DNA from: Motiliproteus sp. MSK22-1
Lineage (GTDB): Bacteria > Pseudomonadota > Gammaproteobacteria > Pseudomonadales > Balneatricaceae
NCBI RefSeq assembly: GCF_001968815.1
Contig: NZ_MIEQ01000027.1
Location: 496,001-560,000, forward strand
Length of the DNA stretch: 64,000 bases
Direction of reading: 5' to 3'
Below, piece after piece: positions 18,429 to 27,955 of this stretch. How positions within the stretch are numbered: position 1 is the first letter of the stretch; the number at the start of each line of letters is the position of its first letter. The notes below the pieces were generated by a model, which saw only the letters and a program-made list of their open reading frames with translations, was not told the DNA's origin and searched no databases. The position numbers and the translations under genes are program-made.

Positions 18429-19349
18429 TCAAGAAGACTTTCTGGGCCAGGACCCGAGTCGCATTTTTCGATATTGGCTGGGAGAAAGTCCCATGATTTT
18501 CTTGAATATTCTTGAAAAATAATAAGCATCATCGTAACCGATATCGTAACTGATCTGGCTAATGCTCTCATTGCTGACGTCAAGCAGTTGGCAGGCATGT
18601 TCAATTTTCAGGTTGATGAAGTGACTGATCGCTGTAGATCCGGTGACTTCTTTGTATTTCTTGGCAAAATGGTATTTTGACAGATTGCAACTGGCAGCTA
18701 ATGTCTCCAGATCCAATTGTTCGTGGACCCGTTCCTGCATCATGCTGTGGATTTTCTTCAGATCAAAGTGGCTGGATGGCTGTCTTCGGGGGGTTATTGC
18801 TGGTCTTAGCAGGGCAATAAAACTGAGGATCTGCCTGAGTTGGTTGGCTGCATGAATAAAGGCTTTCAACTGATAGCCGGTCTGACGTATTTGCAGCATA
18901 TTTTCAAAATCACTGACTAGTTTCGGTTGCTGTCCTACTTTGACGATAGGGTTTTCAGCGTTGAGCTTCATGTTATCGATAAAACTCTGTCCCAGTGGAC
19001 CTTCAAAGTGGACCCAGTAGATACTCCACGGGTTGTTAATATCGGCTTTGTACTCGTGAGACAGTCCTCGGGGAAGCATAAGCATGTCACCTTCCTGAAC
19101 TTGCAATTGAAGGTGGTTTTTCAGTTTGCTCAGGGACAGCGTTCCACTCCCTGCGGTGCAGTAGATCATCAGAAAATCATCGTGAATATCCCGTTTCATG
19201 TGATGTCCTGTTGCTTCTACATAGTGGCCGGCACCGAATAAATAAAGATCTCTTGTTAATAGATGGCGACGTTGTTGTTCTACCAGTGGCCGGGGGACAA
19301 CAAAACGGCAACTGTTGGCGGGCAGAGGCCAGCTAGAAGGAGTGCTCAT
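18429..19349 (-). CDS. mmsR: AraC-family activator of valine catabolism, MmsR-like
   Basis: 306 residues: an N-terminal cupin-type ligand domain (about 20-150, GDMLMLPRGLSHEYKAD) and a C-terminal double HTH of the AraC/XylS family (LDLETLAASCNLSKYHFAKKYKEVTG and ISQISYDIGYDDAYYFSRIFKK, ending MGLSPSQYRK). It is transcribed divergently from mmsA with 185 bp between starts. The size and this arrangement match MmsR of Pseudomonas aeruginosa, which activates mmsAB. The gene name rests on context plus family, not on proven binding. Confidence 0.87.
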   Translation of the reverse strand: MSTPSSWPLPANSCRFVVPRPLVEQQRRHLLTRDLYLFGAGHYVEATGHHMKRDIHDDFLMIYCTAGSGTLSLSKLKNHLQLQVQEGDMLMLPRGLSHEYKADINNPWSIYWVHFEGPLGQSFIDNMKLNAENPIVKVGQQPKLVSDFENMLQIRQTGYQLKAFIHAANQLRQILSFIALLRPAITPRRQPSSHFDLKKIHSMMQERVHEQLDLETLAASCNLSKYHFAKKYKEVTGSTAISHFINLKIEHACQLLDVSNESISQISYDIGYDDAYYFSRIFKKIMGLSPSQYRKMRLGSWPRKSS

Positions 19350-19398
19350 ACTGTATTACCGTTGGTTTCATCGGTGTCTGGCTAGAAGGAAAATACCT

Positions 19399-19412
19399 TA
19401 GACAAAGGTCTA
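19399..19412. promoter_or_regulatory. Small palindrome in the mmsR-mmsA intergenic region
   Basis: TAGAC-aaag-GTCTA lies between the divergent mmsR and mmsA starts. A second dyad, CGGGC-ggtat-GCCCG at 19492-19506, sits just ahead of the mmsA ribosome site. Either could be an operator or leader hairpin. Neither is matched to a known MmsR site. Confidence 0.3.
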
Positions 19413-19534
19413 TAAATGACAACATAGTCCATCATTAAGGCAATTTAATCAATCCCGATTGATCTGCGACTATGCTTAAATCAACTATAGACGGGCGGTA
19501 TGCCCGAACTGACAATAAAATTGGAGGTGAAGGC

Positions 19535-21028
19535 ATGACCCAGCAGATTCCACTGTTTATCGATGGCGCTTTTGTACAAAGTGAATCCACTACACTGATT
19601 CCGGTAACAAACCCAGCCACTCAGGAAGTGATTGCTCAGGTTCCTTGTGCGACTGACGCAGAAATGGAAAGCGCTATTGCCAGCGCTAAGGAAGCTTTTG
19701 AAGACTGGAAAGAAGTCGCTGTCTCTGAACGCGCTCGCTTGATGTTGCGTTACCAGGCATTACTTAAAGAGCATCATGATGAAATAGCGACTATTCTTGC
19801 TGAAGAAACCGGCAAAACCTTTGAAGACGCCAAAGGTGATGTATGGCGTGGAATAGAAGTTGTAGAGCACGCCTGTAATATTCCAAGTCTGGTGATGGGG
19901 GAGACTGTTGAGAACGTAGCCCGCAAAATTGACAGTTATAGCTACACTCAGCCACTGGGTGTTTGTGCCGGTATCACCCCATTTAACTTTCCAGCCATGA
20001 TTCCCCTGTGGATGTTCCCTCTGGCTATCGCCTGCGGTAATACCTTTGTCCTTAAGCCTTCTGAACAGGACCCTAAAACACCGACTCGCCTGGCAGAATT
20101 GCTGGTAGAAGCCGGTGTGCCAAAAGGGGTGTTGCAGGTTGTTCACGGTGCCAAGGAACAGGTAGACAAGTTGCTGACTCATCCTGATATCCAGGCCATT
20201 TCCTTTGTTGGATCTGTTCCCGTGGGTGAGCATATCTACCGCACTGGTACAGACAATATGAAGCGGGTACAAGCGTTTGCGGGTGCCAAGAACCATATGG
20301 TTGTGATGCCTGACGCCCAGAAGAATCAGTTGATCAACAATATCGTAGGTGCTTCAGTTGGTGCAGGTGGTCAGCGTTGTATGGCTATCTCTGTGGCAGT
20401 CTTTGTTGGAGAAACCCGTGAGTGGATTCCAGAAGTTCGCGACGCACTTGCTAAAGTACGTCCAGGGAAGTGGGATGATCCAGAAGCTGGATATGGTCCG
20501 CTGATCAGTCCTCAGGCCAAGCAACGAGTGTTGAATTATATTCAGGCGGGCAAGGATCAGGGAGCTGAATGTATTTTGGACGGTACTGAATGCGTCGTTG
20601 AAGGCTGTCCAGACGGTAACTGGGTCGGACCGACCATGTTCCGTGGTGTTAACACAGATATGACCATCTACACTGATGAGATTTTCGGCCCCGTACTTAT
20701 CGCAATCGAGGTTGATACGCTGGAACAGGCAATTGAGCTTATCAATGAGTGTCCTTACGGCAACGGCACTTCAATCTTTACGGCTTCTGGTGCGGCTGCG
20801 CGTAAATTTCAGCATGAGATCAAAGTGGGGCAGGTGGGTATTAATGTGCCAATTCCTGTGCCTCTGCCATTCTTCTCATTTACCGGTTGGAGAAAGTCTT
20901 TCTACGGTGATCAGCATGCTTATGGTAAGCAGGCGGTTAAGTTTTACACGGAAACCAAGACGGTTACTGCGCGCTGGTTTGAGGATGACATCCACAGTGG
21001 TCCCAATATGAGTATCAATCTGAAGTAA
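19535..21028 (+). CDS. mmsA: CoA-acylating methylmalonate-semialdehyde dehydrogenase
   Basis: 497 residues from the ATG at 19535, which has GGAGGTGA directly upstream. An upstream in-frame ATG at 19472 is not favoured. The protein converts methylmalonate semialdehyde to propionyl-CoA with NAD+ and CoA, the final step of distal valine breakdown. Aldehyde dehydrogenase features seen: the catalytic Cys in [11 protein letters not shown], the NAD-binding [10 protein letters not shown] segment, and DEIFGPVL near the C terminus. Family hallmarks are the N-terminal [10 protein letters not shown] and [15 protein letters not shown]. It heads a run of five valine-degradation genes. Confidence 0.96.
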   Translation: MTQQIPLFIDGAFVQSESTTLIPVTNPATQEVIAQVPCATDAEMESAIASAKEAFEDWKEVAVSERARLMLRYQALLKEHHDEIATILAEETGKTFEDAKGDVWRGIEVVEHACNIPSLVMGETVENVARKIDSYSYTQPLGVCAGITPFNFPAMIPLWMFPLAIACGNTFVLKPSEQDPKTPTRLAELLVEAGVPKGVLQVVHGAKEQVDKLLTHPDIQAISFVGSVPVGEHIYRTGTDNMKRVQAFAGAKNHMVVMPDAQKNQLINNIVGASVGAGGQRCMAISVAVFVGETREWIPEVRDALAKVRPGKWDDPEAGYGPLISPQAKQRVLNYIQAGKDQGAECILDGTECVVEGCPDGNWVGPTMFRGVNTDMTIYTDEIFGPVLIAIEVDTLEQAIELINECPYGNGTSIFTASGAAARKFQHEIKVGQVGINVPIPVPLPFFSFTGWRKSFYGDQHAYGKQAVKFYTETKTVTARWFEDDIHSGPNMSINLK

Positions 21029-21034
21029 AGGTAT

Positions 21035-21068
21035 ATACCGGTGGATGGTCCACGCTATTCACCGGTAT
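21035..21068 (+). terminator. Hairpin after mmsA (possible attenuator)
   Basis: ATACCGGTG at 21035-21043 and CACCGGTAT at 21060-21068 are perfectly complementary (9 bp) with a 16-base loop, starting 7 bp past the mmsA stop. A short TTT follows. In an operon this may give partial termination or mark a processing or stabilising end, raising mmsA over downstream genes. Confidence 0.45.
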
Positions 21069-21212
21069 TTGATGTCCCTGAGCTATAGTGTCGCTGAAAA
21101 TATTGGCCGAGGCATACAAGGGTGGTTGTGAAGGCTGCAACATTAATAATGGCAACAATGCTTGCGGTAGTTGAGCAAGACGGGGCAATAGTGTGAATAG
21201 AAGGGAAGGCTT

Positions 21213-22370
21213 ATGGATTTTAATCTGACCGAAGATCAGGTGGCGTTTGCCGATGCTGCCCGTGCATTCTCCGAGCAGGAGTTGGCACCTCATGCTGCTG
21301 AATGGGACGCTCAGCATATATTCCCAAAAGATGTAATTAAGAAGGCCGGAGAGTTGGGCTTTTGTGGTATATACACTCCCGAGTCTGCCGGCGGTATGGG
21401 GCTGTCACGACTGGATGCCAGTGTTATTTTTGAGCAACTGTCCATGGGGTGTACCTCAACGACTGCATTTATCACCATCCATAATATGGCGACCTGGATG
21501 ATCGGTGAGTTCGGTCATCCCGGTACTATCGAGCAATGGTGTCCATCGTTGGTTACCGGTGAACAGCTGGCATCCTATTGTTTGACTGAGCCAAATGCAG
21601 GTTCTGATGCTGCATCGCTTAAGACAACCGCAAAGCGGGATGGTGATGATTATCTGCTCACTGGCAGCAAAATTTTTATCTCTGGTGCAGGTGATACCGA
21701 TGTCCTGGTAGTCATGGCCCGCACAGGAGTTGATGGTGCCAAAGGGATCTCTGCATTTGCTGTTGATGCCAGAGCTGATGGTATTAGTTACGGCCGAAAA
21801 GAAGAGAAAATGGGCTGGAACAGCCAGCCTACCCGGATGATCACCTTTGATAGTGTTCGGGTTCCCGCTTCTGCCCTGCTGGGCGGCGAAGGGGATGGCT
21901 TCAAAATAGCCATGAAAGGACTCGATGGTGGTCGGATTAATATAGCGACCTGCTCTATTGGTACCGCTCAACAGGCCCTGAACAGCGCTGCTGCTTATAT
22001 GCAGGAACGCAAACAATTTGGCAAGCAACTGGCGCAATTTCAAGGCTTGCAGTTCAAGCTGGCGGATATGGCTACAGAGCTGGTTGCTGCCCGTCAGATG
22101 GTGCGTCTGGCTGCTTTTAAACTGGATAATCAGGATGTTGATAAAACAGCTTATTGTGCTATGGCGAAACGTTTCGCTACGGACGTTGGTTATCAGGTTT
22201 GTGATGCGGCTCTGCAAATCTATGGCGGGAACGGTTATATCAAAGAATATCCCATGGAGCGACACCTTCGTGATACCCGGGTACATCAGATCCTGGAAGG
22301 AACCAATGAGATTATGCGGGTGATTATTGCTCGTCGTCTCTTGAGCGACGGCGCCAGTGAGCTGTTGTAA
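21213..22370 (+). CDS. Acyl-CoA dehydrogenase, isobutyryl-CoA dehydrogenase-like
   Basis: 385-residue FAD-dependent acyl-CoA dehydrogenase. It carries the family signatures CLTEPNAGSDAASL (signature 1) and QIYGGNGYIKEYPMERHLRD (signature 2) and the catalytic Glu in HQILEGTNEIMR. Placed between mmsA and an enoyl-CoA hydratase plus 3-hydroxyisobutyryl-CoA hydrolase, it most likely oxidises isobutyryl-CoA to methacrylyl-CoA (ACAD8-like) and delivers electrons to ETF. Start at ATG 21213, with AAGG seven bases upstream. The substrate assignment is by context. Confidence 0.94.
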   Translation: MDFNLTEDQVAFADAARAFSEQELAPHAAEWDAQHIFPKDVIKKAGELGFCGIYTPESAGGMGLSRLDASVIFEQLSMGCTSTTAFITIHNMATWMIGEFGHPGTIEQWCPSLVTGEQLASYCLTEPNAGSDAASLKTTAKRDGDDYLLTGSKIFISGAGDTDVLVVMARTGVDGAKGISAFAVDARADGISYGRKEEKMGWNSQPTRMITFDSVRVPASALLGGEGDGFKIAMKGLDGGRINIATCSIGTAQQALNSAAAYMQERKQFGKQLAQFQGLQFKLADMATELVAARQMVRLAAFKLDNQDVDKTAYCAMAKRFATDVGYQVCDAALQIYGGNGYIKEYPMERHLRDTRVHQILEGTNEIMRVIIARRLLSDGASELL

Positions 22371-22433
22371 TTATTTTCAGCCCTATTACGCCAAGATAAA
22401 CAGAATCAGGCTACCAATACAGGAGAGCAGCCA

Positions 22434-23225
22434 ATGATAGTGCAATCAACAAGTGAAAAACTGCTGGTAGAGAAGCAAGGCCATGTGGCGGTTGTAACGA
22501 TGAACAACCCTCCCGCCAATACCTGGACGGAAGAGAGTTTGAAAGCACTGAAGAAACTGGTGCTGGAACTTAATGAAGACAAGGATATTTATAGTCTGGT
22601 TTTGACTGGTCAAGGAGAAAAATTCTTCTCTGCAGGGGCTGATCTGAATCTGTTTGCTGAAGGAAATATGGGCGTTGCGCGTAATATGTCCCGTTACTTT
22701 GGCGAGGCTTTTGAAACGTTAAGCGAGTTTCGCGGAGTTTCTATTGCTGCCATCAATGGTTTCGCCATGGGAGGGGGGCTGGAAGTCGCACTTGCCTGTG
22801 ATATCCGCATTGTGGAGGAGCAATCACAAATGGCTCTCCCGGAGGCCAAAGTTGGCCTGTTACCCTGTGCCGGAGGTACACAGAATCTTTCCTGGTTAGT
22901 TGGTGAAGGCTGGGCTAAGCGGATGATTCTTGTCGGTGAACGGGTAAATGCTGCCAAGGCCTTGGAAATAGGCCTGGTTGAGGAAGTTGTAGAGAAGGGC
23001 GAAGCGCTGACTAAAGCCGTAGAAATGGCGCAGAAAGTTGCAGAACAAAGCCCTACCTCGGTGGCTGCCTGTAAAAAATTGATTCAGATGGGTCGCAGTG
23101 GACCTATAGCGGCAGCATTGTCACCGGAGCGGGAATTGTTTGCTGATCTGTTCCACAGCGAGGACCAAAAAGAAGGCGTTCAGGCATTTTTACAAAAGCG
23201 TAAACCTGAATGGAAGAACTGCTAG
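22434..23225 (+). CDS. Enoyl-CoA hydratase/isomerase
   Basis: 263-residue crotonase-fold enzyme. The oxyanion-hole segments are FSAGADLNLFAEG and GFAMGGGLEVALACD, and the two catalytic glutamates are in GGGLEVAL and ALPEAKVGLLPCAGG, both retained, as expected for a true hydratase. In this operon it probably hydrates methacrylyl-CoA to 3-hydroxyisobutyryl-CoA. AGGAG eight bases upstream supports the ATG at 22434. It is 63 bp downstream of the acyl-CoA dehydrogenase. Confidence 0.93.
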   Translation: MIVQSTSEKLLVEKQGHVAVVTMNNPPANTWTEESLKALKKLVLELNEDKDIYSLVLTGQGEKFFSAGADLNLFAEGNMGVARNMSRYFGEAFETLSEFRGVSIAAINGFAMGGGLEVALACDIRIVEEQSQMALPEAKVGLLPCAGGTQNLSWLVGEGWAKRMILVGERVNAAKALEIGLVEEVVEKGEALTKAVEMAQKVAEQSPTSVAACKKLIQMGRSGPIAAALSPERELFADLFHSEDQKEGVQAFLQKRKPEWKNC

Positions 23226-23250
23226 ATTTGCTTTGCAGTGACAGCTTCTC

Positions 23251-23284
23251 GGAGCACCGTTTGGGGGCTCCATCTTTTCTTTTC
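23251..23284 (+). terminator. Intra-operon Rho-independent terminator or attenuator
   Basis: GGAGCACC at 23251-23258 folds against GGGGCTCC at 23264-23271 (one A-G mismatch, loop of five), followed by ATCTTTTCTTTTC. It lies between the hydratase stop and the hydrolase start, so it should limit read-through to the last two valine genes. Confidence 0.6.
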
Positions 23285-23325
23285 GTGGTCTGATATAGAC
23301 AAGAACAAAAAGTGCAGGAACAACA

Positions 23326-24447
23326 ATGAGCCCGATTTTATTCTCTGAGCATAGTGCTAACAACGGTAAGAAGATCGTTCAGGTAACGCTCAATTCTGAA
23401 AAGAGCCTTAATGCCCTGACCCTTGAGATGATTGAAATCCTGTTACCCAAAATGCAGGAGTGGGAGGCTGATGACTCCGTTGCCTGTGTTTTACTTGATG
23501 GCGCAGGAGATAAAGCCTTCTGTGCAGGTGGTGATATTCGCAACCTCTACATGGGGATGACCGGGGAAGGCGAGGAAGGTTTCTGTGAAACTTTTTTCAC
23601 CAAGGAATATCAGCTGGATTATGCCATTCATAAATTCAGCAAACCTTTTGTCTGCTGGGGTAATGGTATCGTAATGGGTGGAGGTCTGGGCTTGATGTCT
23701 GGTGCCAACTACCGTGTTGTTACGGAATCTTCTCGTATTGCCATGCCTGAAGTTAGTATTGGTCTGTATCCTGATGTAGGAGGAACCTGGTTTCTTAACC
23801 GAATGCCAGGTCGACTGGGTCTGTTTTTAGGATTAACGGCCAGTGCCATGAATGCAGCGGACGCTCGCTATGTCGGCCTGGGTGACCGCTTCGTTATTCA
23901 TGAGAAGAAAAAACTGTTTATTGAGATGCTGTGCGGTACTGACTGGGCAACAGCTGATGAGAGATCTCTTGAAGTGCTCCATCACGGTGTTAACACCGCT
24001 CTGCGCCAACTGGAACAAGATTCTATGGAAGCACTGCCGGAATCTAATGTTCTTAAGCATTTTGAACAGATCAACTCGTTGATGGATCACTATGAGCTTA
24101 GTGACATTGTTAACGCGATCCTGACGCTTGAAACAGATGACCGCTGGCTACAAAAGGCTCAGGGGGCTGTTAAAGGGGGCAGTCCCGTTTCGATGGTAAC
24201 TATCTTCCAACAACTTCAGAGAGGACGTCACCTGTCTCTGAAAGAAGTGTTTATTTCGGAGTTGGACCTGTCAGTCAACTGCACAAAAGCGGGGGAAATG
24301 GCAGAAGGGGTTCGGGCATTGCTGATTGATAAAGATGGTAAACCGGATTGGCGTTTTAAGTCTCTGGAACAAGTCGATTATAAGTGGATTGAGAGTTTGT
24401 TTATCAGCCCCTGGCAGAACCAGAAGCACCCACTGACTGATATGTAA
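23326..24447 (+). CDS. 3-hydroxyisobutyryl-CoA hydrolase
   Basis: 373 residues, crotonase superfamily, HIBCH type. It hydrolyses 3-hydroxyisobutyryl-CoA to free 3-hydroxyisobutyrate, keeping reactive methacrylyl-CoA low. Seen: the oxyanion hole FCAGGDIRNLYMG and GIVMGGGLGLMSG, the catalytic Glu in AMPEVSIGLYPDVGGTWF, and the long C-terminal helical extension that separates HIBCH from enoyl-CoA hydratases. It follows an attenuator-like hairpin and precedes mmsB. AGGA nine bases upstream supports the ATG at 23326. Confidence 0.94.
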   Translation: MSPILFSEHSANNGKKIVQVTLNSEKSLNALTLEMIEILLPKMQEWEADDSVACVLLDGAGDKAFCAGGDIRNLYMGMTGEGEEGFCETFFTKEYQLDYAIHKFSKPFVCWGNGIVMGGGLGLMSGANYRVVTESSRIAMPEVSIGLYPDVGGTWFLNRMPGRLGLFLGLTASAMNAADARYVGLGDRFVIHEKKKLFIEMLCGTDWATADERSLEVLHHGVNTALRQLEQDSMEALPESNVLKHFEQINSLMDHYELSDIVNAILTLETDDRWLQKAQGAVKGGSPVSMVTIFQQLQRGRHLSLKEVFISELDLSVNCTKAGEMAEGVRALLIDKDGKPDWRFKSLEQVDYKWIESLFISPWQNQKHPLTDM

Positions 24448-24612
24448 AGACTCGTTTCAGGCTGGTCTTGTTACGGGTTTCAGAGCAATGAAATCTGGCT
24501 ACAGCCAGCTCACAATTGGATTGATTAACCGTAGGGGTCATGCAAGTGCTTTTGCTGATCTGAATATCGGTCGATCGAAAGTTAAACGGAACAGAATAAC
24601 AAGGTGAACACC

Positions 24613-25515
24613 ATGGCAAAAATAGCATTTGTTGGTTTAGGCAATATGGGTGGTCCTATGGCTGCCAATCTGGTTAAAGCTGGTCATGAGGTTTCAGTTT
24701 TTGATCTATCAGCGCCCGCCGTTGAGCATGCCGTGGAAGCAGGAGCGCATTCGGCAGAATCAGCTTCATCTGCTGTTGATGGAGCACATTTTTTGATCAC
24801 CATGCTGCCAGCCGGTATCCATGTGAAAAGCGTGCTGGTAACCAAGGATGCACTGCTGGATAAAGTCGCTAAGGATTGTCTGGTGATTGACAGCAGCACC
24901 ATTGACTCTGAAACGGCTAAGGAAATGGCTAAAGCTGCGCAAGAGCGGGGGATACAGTTTATCGATGCTCCTGTTTCCGGCGGTGTTGGTGGTGCTGTTG
25001 CCGGAACACTGGCCTTCATGGTGGGCGGCACTGATGAGGCGTTCAACAAGGCTAAACCTATTCTCGATTGCATGGGGAAAAATATCTTCCATGCGGGTGG
25101 CAGTGGGGCTGGGCAGGTTGCCAAGGCTTGCAATAACATGATGCTGGCGGTATTGATGGCCGGTACCTCAGAAGCGCTTAATATGGGGATAAACAACGGA
25201 CTTGATCCCAAAGTTTTATCGGAAATAATGTCGAAAAGTTCAGGAAACAACTGGGCGCTTCAGGTTTACAACCCAGTACCGGGGGTTATGGATGGCGTAC
25301 CGGCCTCCAATGACTACGAGGGTGGTTTTATGGTTGACCTGATGTGCAAAGACCTGGGACTGGCCATGGATAACAGTCAGGCCAGCCGTTCTCCGGTTCC
25401 TATGGGGTCCGCAGCCCGTGGACTGTTTAATTTGCATCAGGCGAAGGGGAATGGTGGTCTGGATTTCTCTAGTATCTTCCGGCTATACAATTCCAAGAGT
25501 GACTCCCAGGGCTAA
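24613..25515 (+). CDS. mmsB: 3-hydroxyisobutyrate dehydrogenase
   Basis: 300 residues from the ATG at 24613 (AAGGTGA upstream; a GTG at 24604 is less likely). NAD+-dependent oxidation of 3-hydroxyisobutyrate to methylmalonate semialdehyde, which MmsA then uses. Beta-hydroxyacid dehydrogenase motifs are GLGNMGGPMAANLVKAGH (nucleotide binding), FIDAPVSGGVGGAVAGTLAF (substrate loop) and GSGAGQVAKACNNMM (catalytic Lys). Unlike the P. aeruginosa mmsAB pair, three acyl-CoA genes are inserted between mmsA and mmsB. Confidence 0.95.
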   Translation: MAKIAFVGLGNMGGPMAANLVKAGHEVSVFDLSAPAVEHAVEAGAHSAESASSAVDGAHFLITMLPAGIHVKSVLVTKDALLDKVAKDCLVIDSSTIDSETAKEMAKAAQERGIQFIDAPVSGGVGGAVAGTLAFMVGGTDEAFNKAKPILDCMGKNIFHAGGSGAGQVAKACNNMMLAVLMAGTSEALNMGINNGLDPKVLSEIMSKSSGNNWALQVYNPVPGVMDGVPASNDYEGGFMVDLMCKDLGLAMDNSQASRSPVPMGSAARGLFNLHQAKGNGGLDFSSIFRLYNSKSDSQG

Positions 25516-26029
25516 AGATCCATCTTTGAGTCGCTGGGTACGCTGAGTAGTTATTGAGCTTATCCGCGAGCAGCTGGGATAAAGTCCAGATATTAAGACC
25601 AGAGTCAGTATAGAACATCTGGTCTTGATCCGATTGAGTTGCCTGACATACGGAAGTCTGATGCACCTCAGTCAGCAAACTCTACTGACAATATTTTGTC
25701 ATAAAGGGTTGCTGATTCATTGTCGTTTAACTTAATACTTACAGTGGTTTCTAACTCCCGGTCTTTGCTGGATGACTGTTTCCAGCTGTTACAATTCGTA
25801 ACTTTACGTAAACGATAACCAGTCATATGCTGATTAAAAATTATAGACAGAGTTGAGTGTTCGGATTTCGAATGATTGCATTAAAGAAATTCTACTGAAC
25901 TTGATAATTGACAGGAAAAGACAAGTCGATTTTCAGACTTGATGCCTTAATCAAACCGGCAGGATCAAAGCAAACGATTATGCATGTGCTTGCCCGTTCA
26001 TATCAGAATAACAACAAGGGGAAAGAATC
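25516..26029. other. 514-bp intergenic region with a degenerate LiuR-type site
   Basis: Separates mmsB from the PrpE-like gene. Apart from the operator-like sequence at 25803-25818 and a small AAAGAT-cc-ATCTTT dyad just after mmsB (25517-25530), I see no gene or RNA in it. Confidence 0.5.
25803..25818. promoter_or_regulatory. Degenerate LiuR-type operator upstream of the acyl-CoA synthetase
   Basis: TTTACGTAAACGATAA differs from the palindrome TTTACGTnnACGTAAA at two positions of the right arm. It lies 212 bp before the synthetase ATG. It is weaker than the other three sites, so binding is uncertain. Confidence 0.5.
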
Positions 26030-27919
26030 ATGGGATATCAGCAGGAATATCAGCAATCTCTTCAGGATAAAGAGGGGTTTTGGAAAACTCAGTCGAATGA
26101 GTTGGCCTGGTATAAAAAGCCGACTCAGATCTTAACCGATGCTGATCACGGAACTCACCGCTGGTTTGCTGATGGAGAACTGAATACCTGCTTCCTGGCC
26201 CTTGATCATCAGGTTGAAAGTGGCCGGGGTGAGCAGGTTGCTCTCTACTATGATTCTCCCGCCACGAACAGTAAAAAAGCGATTACTTATAACCAACTGC
26301 TGGAAGATGTTCAGCATTTTGCAGGGGTACTCAAGGCACAGGGAATCGAAAAGGGTGACCGGGTGGTGATCTATATGCCGATGGTTCCTGAAGCCGCTGT
26401 TGCCATGTTGGCCTGCGCTCGTCTTGGCGCTGTTCATTCTGTTGTGTTCGGTGGATTTGCGCCTAATGAACTGGCGATTCGCATTAATGACGCTGAACCT
26501 AAACTGGTGATCACCGCGTCCTGTGGTATCGAATTCGATAAAGTTATTGAATATAAGCCCTTAGTGGACCAGGCGTTTGATTTAGCCACCCATAAACCCT
26601 CAGGCTGTATCGTATTGCAGCGTCCGATGGCCAAGGCGGAGTTGCAAGCCGGACGCGATATTGACTGGTTCGAGGCTCACGAGGGGGTTGAGCCTGCTGA
26701 CTGTGTGCCAGTCCTGTCCACTGATCCTCTTTATATTCTTTATACTTCTGGTACGACCGGAATGCCCAAGGGTATTGTCAGGGATAATGGTAGCCATGCA
26801 GTGGCATTACTGTATGCGTTACGCAATGTCTATGGCATGAAAGCGGGCGATGTCTGGTGGGGGGCCTCTGATATAGGCTGGGTTGTGGGTCATTCCTTTA
26901 TTGTCTATGGACCGCTAATGGGAGGTTGTAGTGCGGTTTTCTATGAAGGAAAACCTGTCAGAAGTCCTGATGCCGGTGCTTTCTGGCGTGTTATCTCTGA
27001 ATATGGTGTTAACTCCATGTTCGCAGCGCCGACAGCGTTTCGGGCGATTCGTAAAGAAGATTCCGAGGGGGCTCTCAGTAAGGGTTACAACCTGTCGAGT
27101 TTGCGCTGGTTATTTGTTGCAGGCGAAAAACTGGATTCATCAACCTACAGTTGGTTATCGGAATTACTTGAAGTACCCATTATTGATCATTGGTGGCAAA
27201 CAGAGACAGGCTGGCCAATGACTGCTTCGTTAATGGGGGTTGAACCGGTAGAAACTCGTTTGGGCTCTACCTGCGTACCCGTTCCGGGGTTTGATATTCA
27301 AGTAGTGGATGGCGATGGAAATGAGCTGAAAGATGGTGAGCACGGAAATATTGTGGCGCGCCTGCCAATGCCGCCGGGGGTTGCTCAAACCATATGGAAT
27401 AATCCCGAGCGTTTCCAGCAATCCTATCTGACGGCTTTTCCCGGCTATTATCATACCGGTGATGGCGGATTTAAGGACCAGGATGGCTATGTTTACATCA
27501 CCGGCCGCACAGATGATGTAATTAACGTATCAGGCCACCGCCTTAGCACAGGCGAGATGGAAGAGGTTATTGCCAAGAATGTTAATGTCGCTGAATGTGC
27601 GGTGATCGCTGTTGCAGATCAACTGAAAGGGCATATCCCGGTGGGTTTGGTTGTATTAAAAGAAGGGGCGAATATCGAAGAAGCTGCCTTAGAGAAGGAC
27701 CTGGTTAACCTGGTCAGATCTGAAGTAGGGGCGGTTGCCTGTTTCCGCAATGCCATCGTTGTTCAGCGATTACCTAAGACCCGTTCAGGAAAGATACTCA
27801 GAGGAATTCTACGTAAGATTGCCGACAAAGAAGAATACAACATGCCATCAACGATTGATGATGTGTCGATTCTGTCGGAGATTACAGAAACTATCTCTAA
27901 CGCGGGGGTTGGTAGATAG
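26030..27919 (+). CDS. prpE: Propionyl-CoA synthetase-like acyl-CoA synthetase
   Basis: 629-residue short-chain acyl-CoA synthetase of the acetyl-/propionyl-CoA synthetase group. It has the N-terminal ACAS domain (FWKTQSNELAWYKKP), the P-loop LYTSGTTGMPKGIVRDNG, DHWWQTETGWP (carboxylate pocket), YYHTGDGGF, RTDDVINVSGHRLSTGEMEE and the acetylatable lysine in LPKTRSGKILR. The VRDNG continuation and overall length match PrpE better than Acs. AAGGGGA precedes the ATG. A degenerate LiuR-type site upstream and adjacency to the valine genes suggest it supplies propionyl-CoA or related short acyl-CoAs. Symbol by similarity and context. Confidence 0.88.
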   Translation: MGYQQEYQQSLQDKEGFWKTQSNELAWYKKPTQILTDADHGTHRWFADGELNTCFLALDHQVESGRGEQVALYYDSPATNSKKAITYNQLLEDVQHFAGVLKAQGIEKGDRVVIYMPMVPEAAVAMLACARLGAVHSVVFGGFAPNELAIRINDAEPKLVITASCGIEFDKVIEYKPLVDQAFDLATHKPSGCIVLQRPMAKAELQAGRDIDWFEAHEGVEPADCVPVLSTDPLYILYTSGTTGMPKGIVRDNGSHAVALLYALRNVYGMKAGDVWWGASDIGWVVGHSFIVYGPLMGGCSAVFYEGKPVRSPDAGAFWRVISEYGVNSMFAAPTAFRAIRKEDSEGALSKGYNLSSLRWLFVAGEKLDSSTYSWLSELLEVPIIDHWWQTETGWPMTASLMGVEPVETRLGSTCVPVPGFDIQVVDGDGNELKDGEHGNIVARLPMPPGVAQTIWNNPERFQQSYLTAFPGYYHTGDGGFKDQDGYVYITGRTDDVINVSGHRLSTGEMEEVIAKNVNVAECAVIAVADQLKGHIPVGLVVLKEGANIEEAALEKDLVNLVRSEVGAVACFRNAIVVQRLPKTRSGKILRGILRKIADKEEYNMPSTIDDVSILSEITETISNAGVGR

Positions 27920-27955
27920 GGGGCGGTTCTTATCGTTCATTACTATCAAAAAGCT

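Noticed and set aside
19472-19534. Upstream ATG start for mmsA
   Set aside because: Lacks a ribosome site, while GGAGGTGA precedes the ATG at 19535 and the protein then matches the family N terminus.
21456-22286. 276-codon minus-strand frame opposite the acyl-CoA dehydrogenase
   Set aside because: Shadow of a clear gene; sequence shows no recognisable domain.
24684-25250. 188-codon minus-strand frame opposite mmsB
   Set aside because: Ala/Ser-rich shadow of a well-supported gene, no start signal.
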